Assembly: GCF_024679095.1 (NCBI RefSeq)
Contig: NC_066516.1
Coordinates: 3,585,032-3,649,031, forward strand
Direction: 5' to 3'
DNA from: Eriocheir sinensis
Lineage: Eukaryota > Arthropoda > Malacostraca > Decapoda > Varunidae
DNA length: 64,000 bases
A model generated the notes under the pieces. It did no database searches. It saw only the letters and a program-made list of their open reading frames with translations, and was not told the DNA's origin. Both the position numbers and the translations under genes were made by a program. The first letter of the stretch is position 1, and the number at the start of each line of letters is the position of its first letter. Shown here piece after piece: positions 12,590 through 28,274 of the stretch.

Positions 12590-13008
12590 CTATAGCTGTG
12601 GTAGGCTGTCCTGAGGGGCTTTTGGACGACCTTGTTCCGTTAGTGGCGCTGGCGATATAATATTCACAGTGGCTACCGTGATGTATGACTCTGGACACCT
12701 CTCCTTTCGGCCATCTCTTTTGATTCTTTTTTTTTTTGGAGCAGCGAGTAGCGGTTTTTTTTTTATCATTCTTTCCTTTTTTTGTGCCCTTGAGCTGTCT
12801 CCTTTGTTGTAAAAAAAATAAAAATTGTTTGGCCCATGCTGCCCCGCGGTGCTCCCCTTGAACGAAGTCGCTAAGTTAGGGTTGATTGAAGCTTTGGGCA
12901 GCATGTGGGTAATCTTCAGACACTCGGCGATGGTTAAAAATCAGCGTGTTTCAGTGGGACTCGAACTTAGGTACACGGGACTACGACGCCCGCCACCGCC
13001 CCCCTAAA
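12590..13008 (-). mobile_element. SINE type S, copy S2, split by an inserted LINE-H tail
   Basis: On the minus strand the head (B box AGTTCGAGTCC near 12970; body ttacccacatgctgcc and gggcagcatgggcc) runs from 13008 to about 12827. It resumes at about 12657 with gccactgtgaatatt and runs to about 12592. The 12658-12826 segment between them belongs to another repeat in opposite sense, so the SINE is the older element. Confidence 0.78.
12658..12826 (+). mobile_element. LINE-H tail-only copy (about 165 bp) in SINE S2
   Basis: It contains ggacacctctcc, gagcagcgagtagcgg, and cccttgagctgtctcctttg and ends in an A-rich run. It matches the 3' UTR of LINE-H at 52395-52535 and the copies at 28275 and 36871. 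It starts at nearly the same internal point as the 28275 copy. Confidence 0.85.
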
Positions 13009-14660
<1,652 letters not shown>

Positions 14661-14668
14661 GTAACCAG

Positions 14669-15682
<1,014 letters not shown>

Positions 15683-16107
15683 TAACACGATTCCTCTCCA
15701 TATTTCCTCCTTTTTTCTCTTTTTTATGGAAATTCGTATCCAGAGACCTCCTTCTCTTCCTCCTCCTCCTCCTCCTCCTTCTCGTCCTCCTCCTCCTTTT
15801 TATTTTCTCCATGATACCTACTTTCTTCTTCTTCTTTCCTCCTACTATCACCTAAACCTATTCCTTTTTATCCTCCTCCATTAACTCTTCCACCTCTTCT
15901 TCTTCTTCCTCTTCCTCCTTTCTTTCCTTCCTATGACGTCTACTTTCTCTTCTTCTCTTCCTTCCCTCCCACTATTTCCTTTTCCTCTTCCTCTTCCTCC
16001 TCCTTTAATGCCACTCTTCCTTCTCCCTCTTCTTTTCCTCTTTTTTTCCTTTCCTTTCCCTCTCTTTTTATTGACTTGCTCCCATTACCCCTACCTCCTC
16101 CTTTTTA
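15683..16107. repeat. Pyrimidine-rich spacer (TCC/CTT)
   Basis: TCC, CTT and CCTTT tracts up to the start of LINE-C. No gene was seen. Confidence 0.75.
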
Positions 16108-19100
16108 GATGAGGAAATATCGAAAGAGCTAAGACAGGTGCAGCAACGTGGTGAGGTAGCTTCCGGCTTAGCCGGGAGGAAACCACACCCTGATAGTGAG
16201 GTCAGGCCGCAGGTGTACAGTACTGCGCAGGATGTCAGGTCACCAGACCCACAGGTGAGGGGTACTGAGGTGGCAGTGAGATCAACAGCCACGCAGGTGG
16301 TTGGTGAGGTAGGGGTAATTGAGGATAGTCAGGTCTGACGCGCTATTCCAGTGAAACGACAGTTGATAGATGGCGCACACTCGACGAATAAATTAAACAT
16401 CTTTTATGTAAATGCCCGTAGCATCATTCAGAAGCGTAGCCACTTGATAATACATGCAATTACTGAAAAACCCGACTTCATTTTGATCACGGAAACATGG
16501 CTGAATGTGCGCGATAAACATCACTTAGGTGAAGTAGCTACGTATAAATGGTTACAATTCGTTTGCTAAGTGTCGTTTACACAAAAAAGGAGGAGGTGTA
16601 ATAATATATGCGAAAAATAATTTAGAAGTCATTCAGCTAAACATAGCCGAAACAGAGGCTTATGATTCATTGTATGTACAAGCAACGACCAATAATGAAA
16701 AGTATGTTCTGGGCGTAATTTACCGACCTCCTAAATCAAATGAAGACATTGATGGAAATCTCTACGCAGAGATAAATAGAGTTATCAGAAATAAAAATGC
16801 AATAATATGCAGTGACTTCAATAACCCCTCCGTTAACTGGAATGCACTTTCTGGCGACAGAGAAGGCGAGAGATTAATTAACTTTGCACAAAATTCATTT
16901 CTCAATCAAACTGTTACCATGCCGACACGCGGAAATAATATTCTTGATTTAATCTTCGCGACCGATAGTCATCTCATAACTGCCTGTGAGGTAGGCGAGC
17001 CATTTGCAAGCAGCGACCACAACATAATAAGATGTACTTTGAATATTGAAACAAAAGCACGAGCAAACTCACTCTTAATACCTAATTATAGTAAAGCAAA
17101 TTTTATGGACCTAAAAAGAGAACTGGCTTCAGTAAATTGGAATCATTTGCTCAACAACGTCAGCGTTCAAGAAATGTATAATCGTTTTACTGCACAAATC
17201 ACAGCGAACGTAAATAAATTCATTCCACTCAACCCACGAAGGACTGATAATCAAAACCCGTTGTGGATGAATAATTACCTACAAAAAATCATCGCCGAAA
17301 AAAGAAAACTGTATAAGAAATATACACTCTTACATAATTCACAGGATCATACTAATTACATCAATGTCAAGAGAGAGTGCGAAAGGAAAATCAGAAAATA
17401 GAAACGCGAATATGAGATGAAAATCCCAGGTTATTTTTCAGTTACATAAGAAACAAAAAACTGTTAAAAATAATATCGGCCCACTACTATTAAGTGGCAA
17501 TACGATTAGTGATGATAAAGGCATGGCGTCGATCCTAAATTCAACCTTTTGTAGCGTATTTACAAAAGAGAACATGACATCGATTCCAGCCCCGAAGAAA
17601 ATTTTTCAAGGCCCTGAAGAACATAAGCATGCATTGACCGAAATTGATATCAGCGAAGTGCGTGCGTACCTGCAGAAAATAGATCCAAATAAATCTCCGG
17701 GCCCGACAATTTATCTCCTCGCATGTTGAGAGAATGTAGTCAACAGCTAGAATTACCCATAACATTAATATTCAACAAGTCATTAGCACAGGCCAGTTTG
17801 CCTTTCGAGTGGAAAAAGGCCAATATTACCCCGATCTTTAAAAAAAGAGATAAAAAACAAGCCAGTAACTATCGTCCCATCAGCCTTACGTCCGACCTAA
17901 TTAAACTATTCGAAAAAATAATCAGGGATAAAATGATCACTTTCCTTGAAACAAATGATTTGATAACTGATAGTCAGCATGGATATCGTAGTAATCGGTC
18001 TTGCCTTACCAACCTATTAACCTTTTTCAACGATGTTTATACATGTTGGGACGCCCGAAGCCCATATGACGTAATTTACTTAGATTTTCAGATAAAGTTC
18101 CTCACGTTAGGCTTATTTCTAAACTGCGTTCCCACGGTATTAACGACCATCTATGTGCGTGGATTCATGACTGGCTCACCGACAGAGAACAGCGTGTAGT
18201 TCTTAACGGTGAAGCATCGGATTGGCAATCCGTCACCAGTGGCGTGCCCCAAGGTTCGGTCCTGGGGCCAACACTATTCATAATTTACGTGAACGACTTA
18301 GAAACTGATATCCTATCAAAAGTAGCCAAATTCGCCGACGACACCAAATTAGGAGGTACGGTAATGAACAGTCATAGTTGAGAGAATATTCAGTCAGACT
18401 TAATAAGACTTGCCGACTGGAGCGAAAAATGGCAAATGAGTTTTAACGTAGATAAATGTAAAGTAATGCACATAGGTGAAAAGAATCCTAACTTTAAATA
18501 TCAGCTTCAAGGACATGAGCTCAGCGAAGTAAAACAAGAAAAAGATCTCGGTGTCATTATCAGTAACATTCTTAAAATGAGTGATCAATGTTCTGCAGCG
18601 AGTAAAAAAGCCAATATGATGTTAGGATTAATCTCAAGAAACTTTGATTATAAATCACCCGAACTTATGAAGAGATTATATTTAGCATTTGTAAGACCAC
18701 ACCTAGAATACGCCGTTCAGTTCTGGTCACCGAACTATATCAAAGATCAAGTTTTGCTAGAAAAGATACAGCGACGAGCAACCAAACAAATTCCAGCGCT
18801 CCGAAACTTGCCATATGACGAGCGTTTAAAGCGTTTAGATATGTTTTCCCTAAAAAAGCGAAGGATAAGAGGGGACTTAATTGAGGTGTTCAAAATCCTT
18901 AATGGATTCGACAACATTAACCCAGATAGTCTATTTCAGAGAGACACCAACATAATAACACGCAGCAACGGTATGAAGTTAAAGGGAAACCGATGTAACA
19001 CATTGGTGCGCAGAAGTTTTTTTAATAATAGAGTCGTCGATTACTGGAATAGACTCCCACCGTCAGTAGTTAGCGCACAGAGTATCAATAGCTTCAAGTC

Positions 19101-19838
19101 TTCACTGGATAAGTACTTCAGGGATATAAGATTATACTGACCCTTCTTCGCATGTTTTCAGACAGATTGCAGCAAGACCTCAACCTAAATCCATATTATT
19201 CTCCCCCACAACCTAGATTGCAAGTAGCGTAAGTTAACAATAGAGTAAAGCAACAGTTAATGTCCGCAAGACAGGTGGAGTGAGGTGTCGGTGCAGTAAG
19301 GTGACAGGGTACTGGTGCGTGCATACTACCGCCGGTAAAATGAGGATCAAGCCTCTACTTGTTCCCCTGAAACTACACCTCACCCATCGTGAGTATTAGG
19401 GGGGATTCTGGGGCTGCCCTGCGTAGGCCACTCGGCCTCTTCCAGTCTCCCTGTGTTTCTATGTTCTTATGTAATGAAGTCATTTTTCCCCACAGCTTAG
19501 GTTACCAGTAGTGTAAGTTAAGGGTAGCAATTTCCTCTTATTTCTCTCTTTACTGTAAACTTTCCATGTCCCTTTCTTCCTAAAAGGTACATGGTGTTCT
19601 CTTCTAACTATTTCCTGCCGGCACGTTGCCGGAGGGAGAGGTGGGTGGGGAGGAGCTGCCTCGTACAGGCCTACCGGCCTCTTGCAGACTCCTGCGTTCT
19701 TATGTTTATGTTCTTATCTATTCTGTCCTGTCCTACCACACGTAGATTACTAGTAGTAGCGGTAGTAAACAGACACCCTCGCCATAGACCGATAGGTATT
19801 CTGGTGTCTTTTCTTCCTATGTATATTCCTATGTATAT
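16108..19838 (+). mobile_element. LINE-C, CR1-like, nearly whole ORF2 with long 3' UTR
   Basis: It starts in the C-terminal part of a first ORF (16138-16335, no domain recognised), then ORF2 with endonuclease and RT to 19140, then a 3' UTR of about 700 bp that recurs alone at 60445-60904. The element ends in two copies of ttcctatgtata followed by TCC. The 3' UTR contains two further internal stretches that look like CR1 3' ends (19440-19475 and 19664-19712). The upstream boundary is soft because the flank is pyrimidine-rich. Confidence 0.9.
16351..19140 (+). pseudogene. LINE-C ORF2 (endonuclease-reverse transcriptase), few lesions
   Basis: Endonuclease (EEP/APE type): FYVNARSI, LITETWLN, VIYRPPKS, an SDFN in place of the usual GDFN, and the SSDHN motif, over 16380-17040. 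A linker follows, then fingers/palm [28 protein letters not shown], the catalytic FADD at about 18330, NVDKCKVMHIG, and the C-terminal 234-residue frame (18436-19140) with [16 protein letters not shown] and ending DKYFRDIRLY. Lesions: a stop after QFVC (16567), a stop at 17399, frameshifts near 17700 and 18100, and a stop at 18379. It is the best preserved CR1 ORF2 here after E1. It cannot work as it stands. Confidence 0.9.
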
Positions 19839-20701
<863 letters not shown>

Positions 20702-20702
<1 letters not shown>

Positions 20703-20880
20703 TCGGTAGGATTTGAACCTTATGTCCCTGGGCTTACCACGCTCCGTACACTGACCATTCTGCCACCGCCTCCCGTCCCTGGTAACTTATATAGTATCTG
20801 TTCGCCGCCAGAGGGTCGAGTGACTACGCGGTGTTATGGTTCTCTCAAAGCCAACTTGCTCCTGAGTCTATTACTGCATA
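20702..20880 (-). mobile_element. tRNA-derived SINE remnant (type T), second copy
   Basis: On the minus strand: leader with cctctggcggcg, A box TGGCAGAATGG (20765-20755) and B box GGTTCAAATCC (20719-20709), each one base off consensus. A CT array abuts its tRNA-side end. It shares the leader motif with the copy at 3335-3480. Confidence 0.62.
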
Positions 20881-20939
20881 TGCATTGTGATTTTGGCTGG
20901 TAGGGTTTTGCTTACGTGGTGGTAGTGGTGGTGAGTTGT

Positions 20940-21502
<563 letters not shown>

Positions 21503-21783
21503 GAACACACAAAGCAACACAAAACAAGGACAAACAACAGCAGACCTGATGGTCCTTAAGAGGCTGTTTGTGACAAGCTACACTAACTATCTAATCAAAG
21601 GTGGAAGATGAAGGACAGCAAAGGCGAAGGCTCCCCCATCCCCCGCCATCCCTCCAGCCAAAGCTGGCAGGAAAGGAAAAAGAACCATGCAGCATGGAAA
21701 AACTGCATGAAAATTATGTAGGAAAGAGGAAAGAACACCAGTATTCGAAAGAACTGAACGCTATTATGACAATGAGTAATATC

Positions 21784-24666
21784 TTAGTTGCTGGTTGGAT
21801 TCAAAATGCTTGTATAATCTGTTCTTGAAGGAGTAACTGTTGTACTATCAACGACATCACAGGGTTGAGAGCTCCAAAAATTAACATCTCGATTGAAAAA
21901 GAAGTGTTTGGCTTCGTGCGATGAGAATCTTTTACCACTTATCTTGAAATTGTTATTTCTTCTTGTTCTATTTGATCTATCAATTGTAAAGAAATCTTCC
22001 GCATTAATATTACTGAATCCTTTTAACATTTTAAACACTTGTGTTAGATCGCCTCGCATTCTTCGTTTTGATAGGCTGAATAAATTTACTTCTTTAAGCC
22101 GTTGTTCATAAGATACATTTCTCAACCAAGGAACCATTTTTGTTACTTTTCGTTGAACCCGTTCTAACTTTTCTACGTCTTTTCTGTAATAGAGAGACCA
22201 AAACTGTACACAGTATTCTAGATGGGGTCGAACCAACGAATTATACAGTTTTAATATTACTTTTTCCGATTTATTATTAAAGACTTGTCCGATGAAACCA
22301 CCCATTTGTTTGCGATTTTAACTACCTCTGAACAATGCTGACTGGGCTTTAAATCGCCTGATATGGTGATTCCAAGATCCTTTTCTTTACTTACTGCAGA
22401 AAGTTGTTGGCCATTCATTACGTACTGAACGCGACTGTTATGTATTCTTTCCGATGCGTAACACTTCACATTTGTCAACGTTAAATTTCATTTGCCATTG
22501 ATTGGCCCAACGTGCAAGGCGATCTAGATCTGACTGTAGTGCTTCTTCGTCGAGTGTCGTAGTTACCTTACTAGCGATTTTTGTGTCATCAGCAAGTTTT
22601 GATATTTTGCAACTGAGCCCATCATCGATATCATTAACATTTAAGAAGAGCATGGGACCAAGCACTGATCCTTGAGGTACGCCGCTTCTGACATCGAGCC
22701 AGTTAGATGAAAAACCGTTTAGAACTACTCTCTGTTTCCGCGTAGAGAGCCAGTCCACAAGTCAATTATGAATGTTACCTGAGATACCGTGCGCCAATAG
22801 TTTGCTGAGCATCCGTTTGTGAGGGACCTTATCAAATGCTTTTTGAAAATCCAGATATATGATATCTACTGATCTGCTTTCATCGAACATCTCAAAAATA
22901 TAATGAAAAAATCAAGTAAGTTAGTTAAACACGAACGTTTACTACGGAAACCATGTTGCGAAATATTAATTATAATATATTATAATATTTTTTTAGAAGA
23001 ATTTCACCATATTGTCGCGAGTGATAGTCTCCATTAACTTACAAACAATCGATGTCAGGCTAATTGGTCGATAGTTTCCTAGATGAGACTTGTCCCCCTT
23101 TTTGAAAATTGGTGTGACATTTGGTAGCTTCCAATCCGACGGAACTTTTCAAGCTGTAAAAGATTTATTGAATAAGATAGAGAAAGGTTTACAAATTTGA
23201 TGTTTGATTTCTTTTAAAATTCTAGGGGTAATTTTGTCTGGACCAGAAGCTTTGCTTACTTTAATCTTTTCAATTGTGCGTAAAATGTCACTTTCTACGA
23301 TGAGCACGCCATTTAAAATCTTTTTGGTCCTTCTAACCTCCGGCAGTTGAGGTGATAAACGATCTTCGTCGGTAAATACGGATGCGAAAAAGTTATTTAG
23401 GATTGTAGCCATTTCATTTTCATCGTTCGTTTGGTTACCGTTTTCATTAGCAAGCGGTCCGATACTACAAGTGAGTGACTTTTTATTATTTACATAGTTA
23501 AAAAATGCTTTAGGATTAGATTGACTTGCTCCGCTATATATTCTTCAAGATTTTTCTTACTTCGTTTTTTTAATTTCTTGGTTTCGCGGCGAATTCTGTC
23601 CAACTTTAGTTTGTCAGCCTCACTCTGGGTTAATATGTATCTACTGTATATGCGTTCTTTTTTTTTTAGGAGAGAGGCTATTTTTAATTTCGTTATTCCA
23701 CAATTTGTGTTTCGTTTAATAGTTGAACGTCTGTTACGATACGGTACGCATATGCTTATGGCATTGTTCAAGATTGTGGTGAAGGCCTCCCAAGGTTTAT
23801 CAATATCTATTTCCTTTGAAATTACAGTCCGGTCATAATTATTTAGAATTGATCGGAGTCTTACGAAATTCGCTCTCTGATAATTTGTCACCTTTTCTAT
23901 ACTAGCAATTACTGTCCTTTCATTCATTTTAATGCTGAATGTGATTATTCAGTGATAGATAGAACTAAAAACTGGACCAACATTTACTTCGTTAACTAGA
24001 TCAGCTGTCGTTGAAAAGATAAGGTCAAGTATATTATTTTCCCGAGTCGGTTCTCGAACGTGTTGATGTAAATCACTTTATAATAAATTTGTGGACAGGT
24101 CGAGCCCTGTATGAAAGTTCAACGGTTCGCCCCATCTTTTCAATGGCAAGTTAAAGTCCCCCACAATTACTGTCTCACAACTGCTACTTGTTTCTAATAT
24201 TAATTCACTTAAAGCGTTTTCGATATCAAGAGTCTGCCCTGGCGGTCTATAGATTAGTCCAGCTACTATTTTACGAGACTTCTTTTTAATTTCAATGAAG
24301 ACCGTGTCCACACTGGCTATAATATCTGTTTTCACGGATGCTGGATGGAGAGAGTTGTGGATATTTAAGATAACGCCTCCACCCTGTCTGTTCTCTCTTT
24401 CGTGACTAAAAATCGTATAACCCGGTAACCTATATTCCGCAAGATTCTGTGACTCCGATGATGTGATAATGATTTGTAGCTGCGAGTGCTTCTAAGTCTT
24501 TAAATTTGTTACGTAGGCTACGAGGGTTTATATAGCAAACTTTAATATTATTCAAGTCGAGGGTTGCCTGGGTTGAGGGCTCCGTTACGGTGGAGCTCCT
24601 TGGCGTTTTATGGCTTTGGAGGAGCCACTTGGTCATAGAGCAGCCTCCCGAAACGGGGTGCTCCAA
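21784..24666 (-). pseudogene. LINE-E1 ORF2 (endonuclease-reverse transcriptase), broken
   Basis: Starts at ATG 24666, overlapping the end of ORF1 by about 60 bp in another frame. Endonuclease pieces: CYINPRSLRNKF, GVTES, GLIYRPPG and VIVGDFNLP (24580-24080). Linker: KIKVSKASGPDKITPRIL (23220-23290). [11 protein letters not shown] and LADDTKIAS (the usual Phe of FADD is Leu) at 22620-22700, FNVDKCEVLRIG, then VRPHLEYCVQFWSLYY. Stops and frameshifts occur near 24430, 24060, 23930, 23480, 23000 and 22440. The tail is RTRRNNNFKISGKRF and VVDSTTV. LINE-E2 is a second copy. Confidence 0.88.
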
Positions 24667-25756
24667 CAGGGTTTAAGTGGATGCCATCGGCAAGGAACAA
24701 GTCCGAATCGTAGTAAAAATTGTTCCACAAGTTAACGAACTGGACATTTTCTTGTAAACAAAGGGACTGGAGTCTGTTGTTCGTGCTGAAGGCCTTACTG
24801 TAAAAGCTAGGTTCGGCACCGACCCTGAGAAGGATTCCTGATATTATGATGTTACTGGCATCCGTTTTTCGTTTATACTGCTTGATCATGCGGCGGTATT
24901 TTTCAAGCAGTTCCTCAGAACGGGTTGTCCTCACTTCATTTGTGCACGCATGAATGACAAAGAGGATGTTTCTGTCGGCATTACTCGTGACATCATCGTA
25001 CGCTGCGGTGATGTCGTCCAGTCTGGCACCTGGGTAGCAGTAACGTTTTCTGGGGCCGTTTGATGAACGACCACACAACTCAGCCAGCTGGCCACGCACC
25101 ATGGAGTCCCTAACTAGGCGAGGCTCAAACTCATCCTCCATGGTGTATGTCAGCAACTGGAACCTATTGAAGGTAGTGGGGATTATTAAATGTTTCATTG
25201 CCTGCTTCGGTTTGGCTCCATTCCTTACAGCTTCGAACCCGACATCCTGTGAAGCAGGAAGAGACGCGTTATGTGGGGCAGGCTTGGAGTTGGGCTTTGA
25301 GGCAGGCTGGGAGTTAGCCTGTGAGGCAGGCTGGGAGTTTGCCTGTGAGGCAGGCTGGGAGTTTGCCTGTGAGGCAAGCTGGGAGTTTGCCTGTGAGTCA
25401 GGATGGGGTTTAGCCTGTGAGGCAGGCTGGGAATTAACCTGTGAGGCAGGTAACTCGTCCTTCCGTGAAGCAGGAGGGTCGTTTGGAGGGGGCACATTCT
25501 CGGTGTAGGGCCTCTGTACCATTGATGGTGGAGTCACTGCCACATTGTTAGCAACAAATTCCTGAAGGGCTTCAAACTTCTTTTCAAAATCATGGTGTTT
25601 GTTTCTCAATTCGATCACAGCCTTCTTAAGTCTTAATCTTTGAACACAGAGGCGACAAGTTCTACTTAGCTGTAAGTACTGAGCCGCAAAACGTCCGGAA
25701 CAGACGTCACACTTACTGAGTCTCGAAGGCATTGTTACAAATTTAAGCAGGTTCAC
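24608..25756 (-). CDS. LINE-E1 ORF1: zinc finger plus SGNH/GDSL-like esterase
   Basis: An unbroken 382-residue frame; a second Met at residue 9 (MPSRLSKCDVC) may be the real start. Residues 16-39 hold two CxxC pairs (CDVC, CRLC), likely a zinc finger, followed by a short helical stretch. Residues 105-160 are an 8-residue repeat (NSQPASQA type). The C-terminal half is the SGNH hydrolase domain known in ORF1 of CR1 elements. Block I reads VRDSMVRG (normally GDS, here RDS), block III reads HACTNE (normally GTND), and block V is DGIHLNPVG with the catalytic Asp and His. The nucleophile Ser, Asp and His are present, but two structural Gly are lost and Asp became Glu, so activity is doubtful. It may help in membrane or RNA-complex handling; the role in the family is not settled. 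Confidence 0.88.
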   Translation of the reverse strand: MNLLKFVTMPSRLSKCDVCSGRFAAQYLQLSRTCRLCVQRLRLKKAVIELRNKHHDFEKKFEALQEFVANNVAVTPPSMVQRPYTENVPPPNDPPASRKDELPASQVNSQPASQAKPHPDSQANSQLASQANSQPASQANSQPASQANSQPASKPNSKPAPHNASLPASQDVGFEAVRNGAKPKQAMKHLIIPTTFNRFQLLTYTMEDEFEPRLVRDSMVRGQLAELCGRSSNGPRKRYCYPGARLDDITAAYDDVTSNADRNILFVIHACTNEVRTTRSEELLEKYRRMIKQYKRKTDASNIIISGILLRVGAEPSFYSKAFSTNNRLQSLCLQENVQFVNLWNNFYYDSDLFLADGIHLNPVGAPRFGRLLYDQVAPPKP

Positions 25757-25770
25757 AATTTAGGCAAATA

Positions 25771-26690
25771 TCAAAAAGTGCTCTCGAAATAACTTAAAGT
25801 GTGACCATATATTGAATTGGATAAAGAATGTGCATGGAAATTAGATACTGCTGTGTTAGATGCCTCCAACACTGGGAGTTCGCTCCCACAGGGTCTTGAA
25901 AACGCCTAAAAAAAAATCGCTTGTCCCGAGCCTCGGTCACGAGAGAGACTTTCACAATCCTGCGCTTTTCAGCTATTGCTCTCGTAATCCCATATATATA
26001 AAACCTGTCCGGCGTAGTCACCGAGAGCAAAGCTGGCAAGGGAGGAGAGGAACCAGCAATTCGTTATCACCTTCCGAATCGTCTAACACAACTCGCGCGA
26101 CCCTTGCAAGGCCTGGCCAGGAGTACCTTCACCAGGTGTTCTCCACCAACTCTAGAGAGTATCAGACGCCCTTCCAGAGAGACCAAATAGCTAAAATATA
26201 CCTTGAGTATAAGAAGAACCCTCAGAAAAATAAACCTCCACCTTGAAGCCAGGAGATACAACCTCAAAAGGCCCACGAAAGACATCTTTCTCAGGAGAAA
26301 AGAACAAGAACCAGCTGCTATGCAGAATAGGGATGGGAGTACCGTCGTTAGAGGGGAGGGACGGGAGCTCACATCGACAACTTTTTCCCAGGGAGACTTT
26401 TTAGTGTACAGGTCGCCACACTCCTCAACACTGCAGGCCTAAATAATTAGGGCACGGTCCAGCTACCTAGGACCCTGGAACTCCAGCCATTGTCTCATAA
26501 AGAGGACCTCTGCCTGCAGTCCAATCCACCAGTGCTGCTGCCCAGAGGCCTCACCATGACCCTGACACGGGAGACAGATCAGGTAATACACCTTGTCCAA
26601 AGGTGTCCTGCGACTATGCAAGGCAGGGGCGAGGAGGAGATGGAGGAGGAGGAGGAGGAGAAGGAGGAGGAGGAGGAGGAGGAGGAGGGG
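25771..26690. other. Unassigned sequence upstream of LINE-E1 and a GGA array
   Basis: 25771-26440 may be CR1 5' UTR or unique DNA. A plus-strand frame (25860-26246) and a following frame have amino-acid makeup like coding DNA but no motif I know. 26440-26620 is unique. (GGA)n at 26630-26690 abuts the 3' end of LINE-A2. Confidence 0.45.
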
Positions 26691-26839
26691 GAAACATGGA
26701 AACATGGACGAGCAGGCAGCAGAAAGCCTGTTGGCTCATAACACGGCTGCCTACTTTCAGTGATTTAATCAATCCGTCAGCTACAGGAGTGGCTTGCGGG
26801 AAGGATTAAAGCACTTGCGTATCTACTCTTGGATTCAGT

Positions 26840-27544
26840 TCAGTTCACTCCCGATGCAGCAAAGTGTCGATCAATGCGTTTCTTGAAGGAGTTGACTGTC
26901 TCTACGCTAACCACTTCTGCAGGAAGGCTGCTCCAGTGGCGAACAACTCTATTCGAGAAATAACTCCTGCCGATGTCGGTATTGCAGTGCTTTGCTTGAA
27001 TTGTTTTTCCGTTGTTTCTTGTCCTCGGGTTAGTTTGTGGCGTGAAGATTTTGGAGTGATCAACATTGCTGAGCTTGTTCAGGTACTTAAAGACTTGTAT
27101 CATGTTTCCCCGCAGTCGTCTCTTTTCCAACGTGAAGAGGTTGAGTTGCTTGAGACGCTCTTCGTGAGGTTTCGTCCTCAATGATGGTATCATCTTCGTG
27201 GGGCGGCGCTGCACTCTCTCAAGTAATTCAATGTCTTTCCTGTAATTTGGAGACCAGAACTGCACGGCGTATTCCAGGTGGGGCCTTACCAGCGAATTAT
27301 ACAAGGATAACATAACTCCCGGTGTCATGTAATCGAGGTTTCTCGCTATGAACCCGAGCATAGTATTGGCTTTCTTAGAGGCAGACTTGCGGTGTTTTGT
27401 TTGTCTCAAGTCACTGCTGATGGTGACCCCGAGGTCTCTTTCCTCTTGCACTGCCTGTAGTGGTTCGCCACCCATGTGGTATGTGTGGTTGCTATTTCTG
27501 GATCCTATATGCATTACTTTACATTTGGTTGTGTTGAAGGACAT
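26840..27544 (-). pseudogene. LINE-A2 RT C-terminal frame, 234 residues
   Basis: An open frame starting MSFNTTKCKVMHIGSRNSNH, with [49 protein letters not shown] and the end RHFAASGVN. It matches LINE-C 18436-19140 along its length (also 234 residues) and LINE-A1 with lesions. It follows the FADD catalytic segment, from which it is separated by a stop in this copy. Confidence 0.85.
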
Positions 27545-27686
27545 TTGCCATTTTTCTGACTACTGAGTTAACTGGTCCAGGTCTCTTTGGATAATTTCGC
27601 AGACTGCTGTCATGAGAGCCTTCCCACCCCCCTTGGGTCGTCGGCAAACTTTGAAAGCGTGGATTTTAATCCTATTTCTAGGTCGT

Positions 27687-27689
<3 letters not shown>

Positions 27690-27780
<91 letters not shown>

Positions 27781-27783
27781 ATA
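27690..27783. repeat. (TA)n array grown inside the LINE-A2 RT frame
   Basis: About 94 bp of AT repeat replaces what in LINE-A1 is gggacccatttatatcaacg. In coding terms an Ile-Tyr-Ile seed between the VLGP and NDLE segments has expanded. Confidence 0.93.
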
Positions 27784-28274
27784 ATGATGAGTATGGGTCC
27801 GAGCACCGATCCCTGTGGCACTCCACTAGTGACCGGGAGTCACTCGTAGGCCTGTCCGTTGAGTACAACTCACTGTTTTCTTCCAGTGAGCCAGTCTTTG
27901 ATCCACGCACTCAGATTGTCGCCTAACTCCGCGGACTTAAGTTTCTTGAGGAGTCTTTCGTGTGGCACTTTGTCAGAGGCTTTTTGAAAGTCTGGACTTT
28001 CCCAGTTTTCATAGATACCTTGGAAGAAATCCAGTAAGTTGGTTAAGCATGAGCGCTTATTCCTGAAACCGTGCTGAGCATCGAAAATGATGTTGTTGTC
28101 TTCAAGAAACTTAACGAGTTTGTGTCTGATGATCTTCTCGAGAACTTTTCCCGCCATGTCAAGCTGATTGGTCTGTAGCTTAAGGCCACGCGTTTGTCTA
28201 CCTTTTTGTAAATCGGTGTTACGTTCGCTTGCTTCCAGTCTTCGGGAACATTGTTTTGTTGTATTGTCAGATTA

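Larger units (their letters stand above)
21503..25770 (-). mobile_element. LINE-E1, CR1 element with both ORFs, near full length
   Basis: A minus-strand, about 4.2 kb element with ORF1 (zinc-finger/esterase, intact frame), overlapping ORF2 (endonuclease and RT, broken) and a 3' UTR shared with LINE-E2 (agctacactaactatctaat at about 21580 and 35020 on the plus strand). The 3' end reads on into TCC repeats. Upstream of ORF1, 25757-26440 may hold the 5' UTR, but I have no second copy to set the boundary. Confidence 0.92.

Noticed and set aside
25985..26000. catatatataaaac as a TATA box
   Set aside because: No gene start follows on the plus strand, and AT words are common in this stretch.
25860..26440. 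Plus-strand frames with ordinary amino-acid makeup
   Set aside because: No motif, no splice-site support and no second copy; may be CR1 5' UTR read backwards. Left as unassigned.
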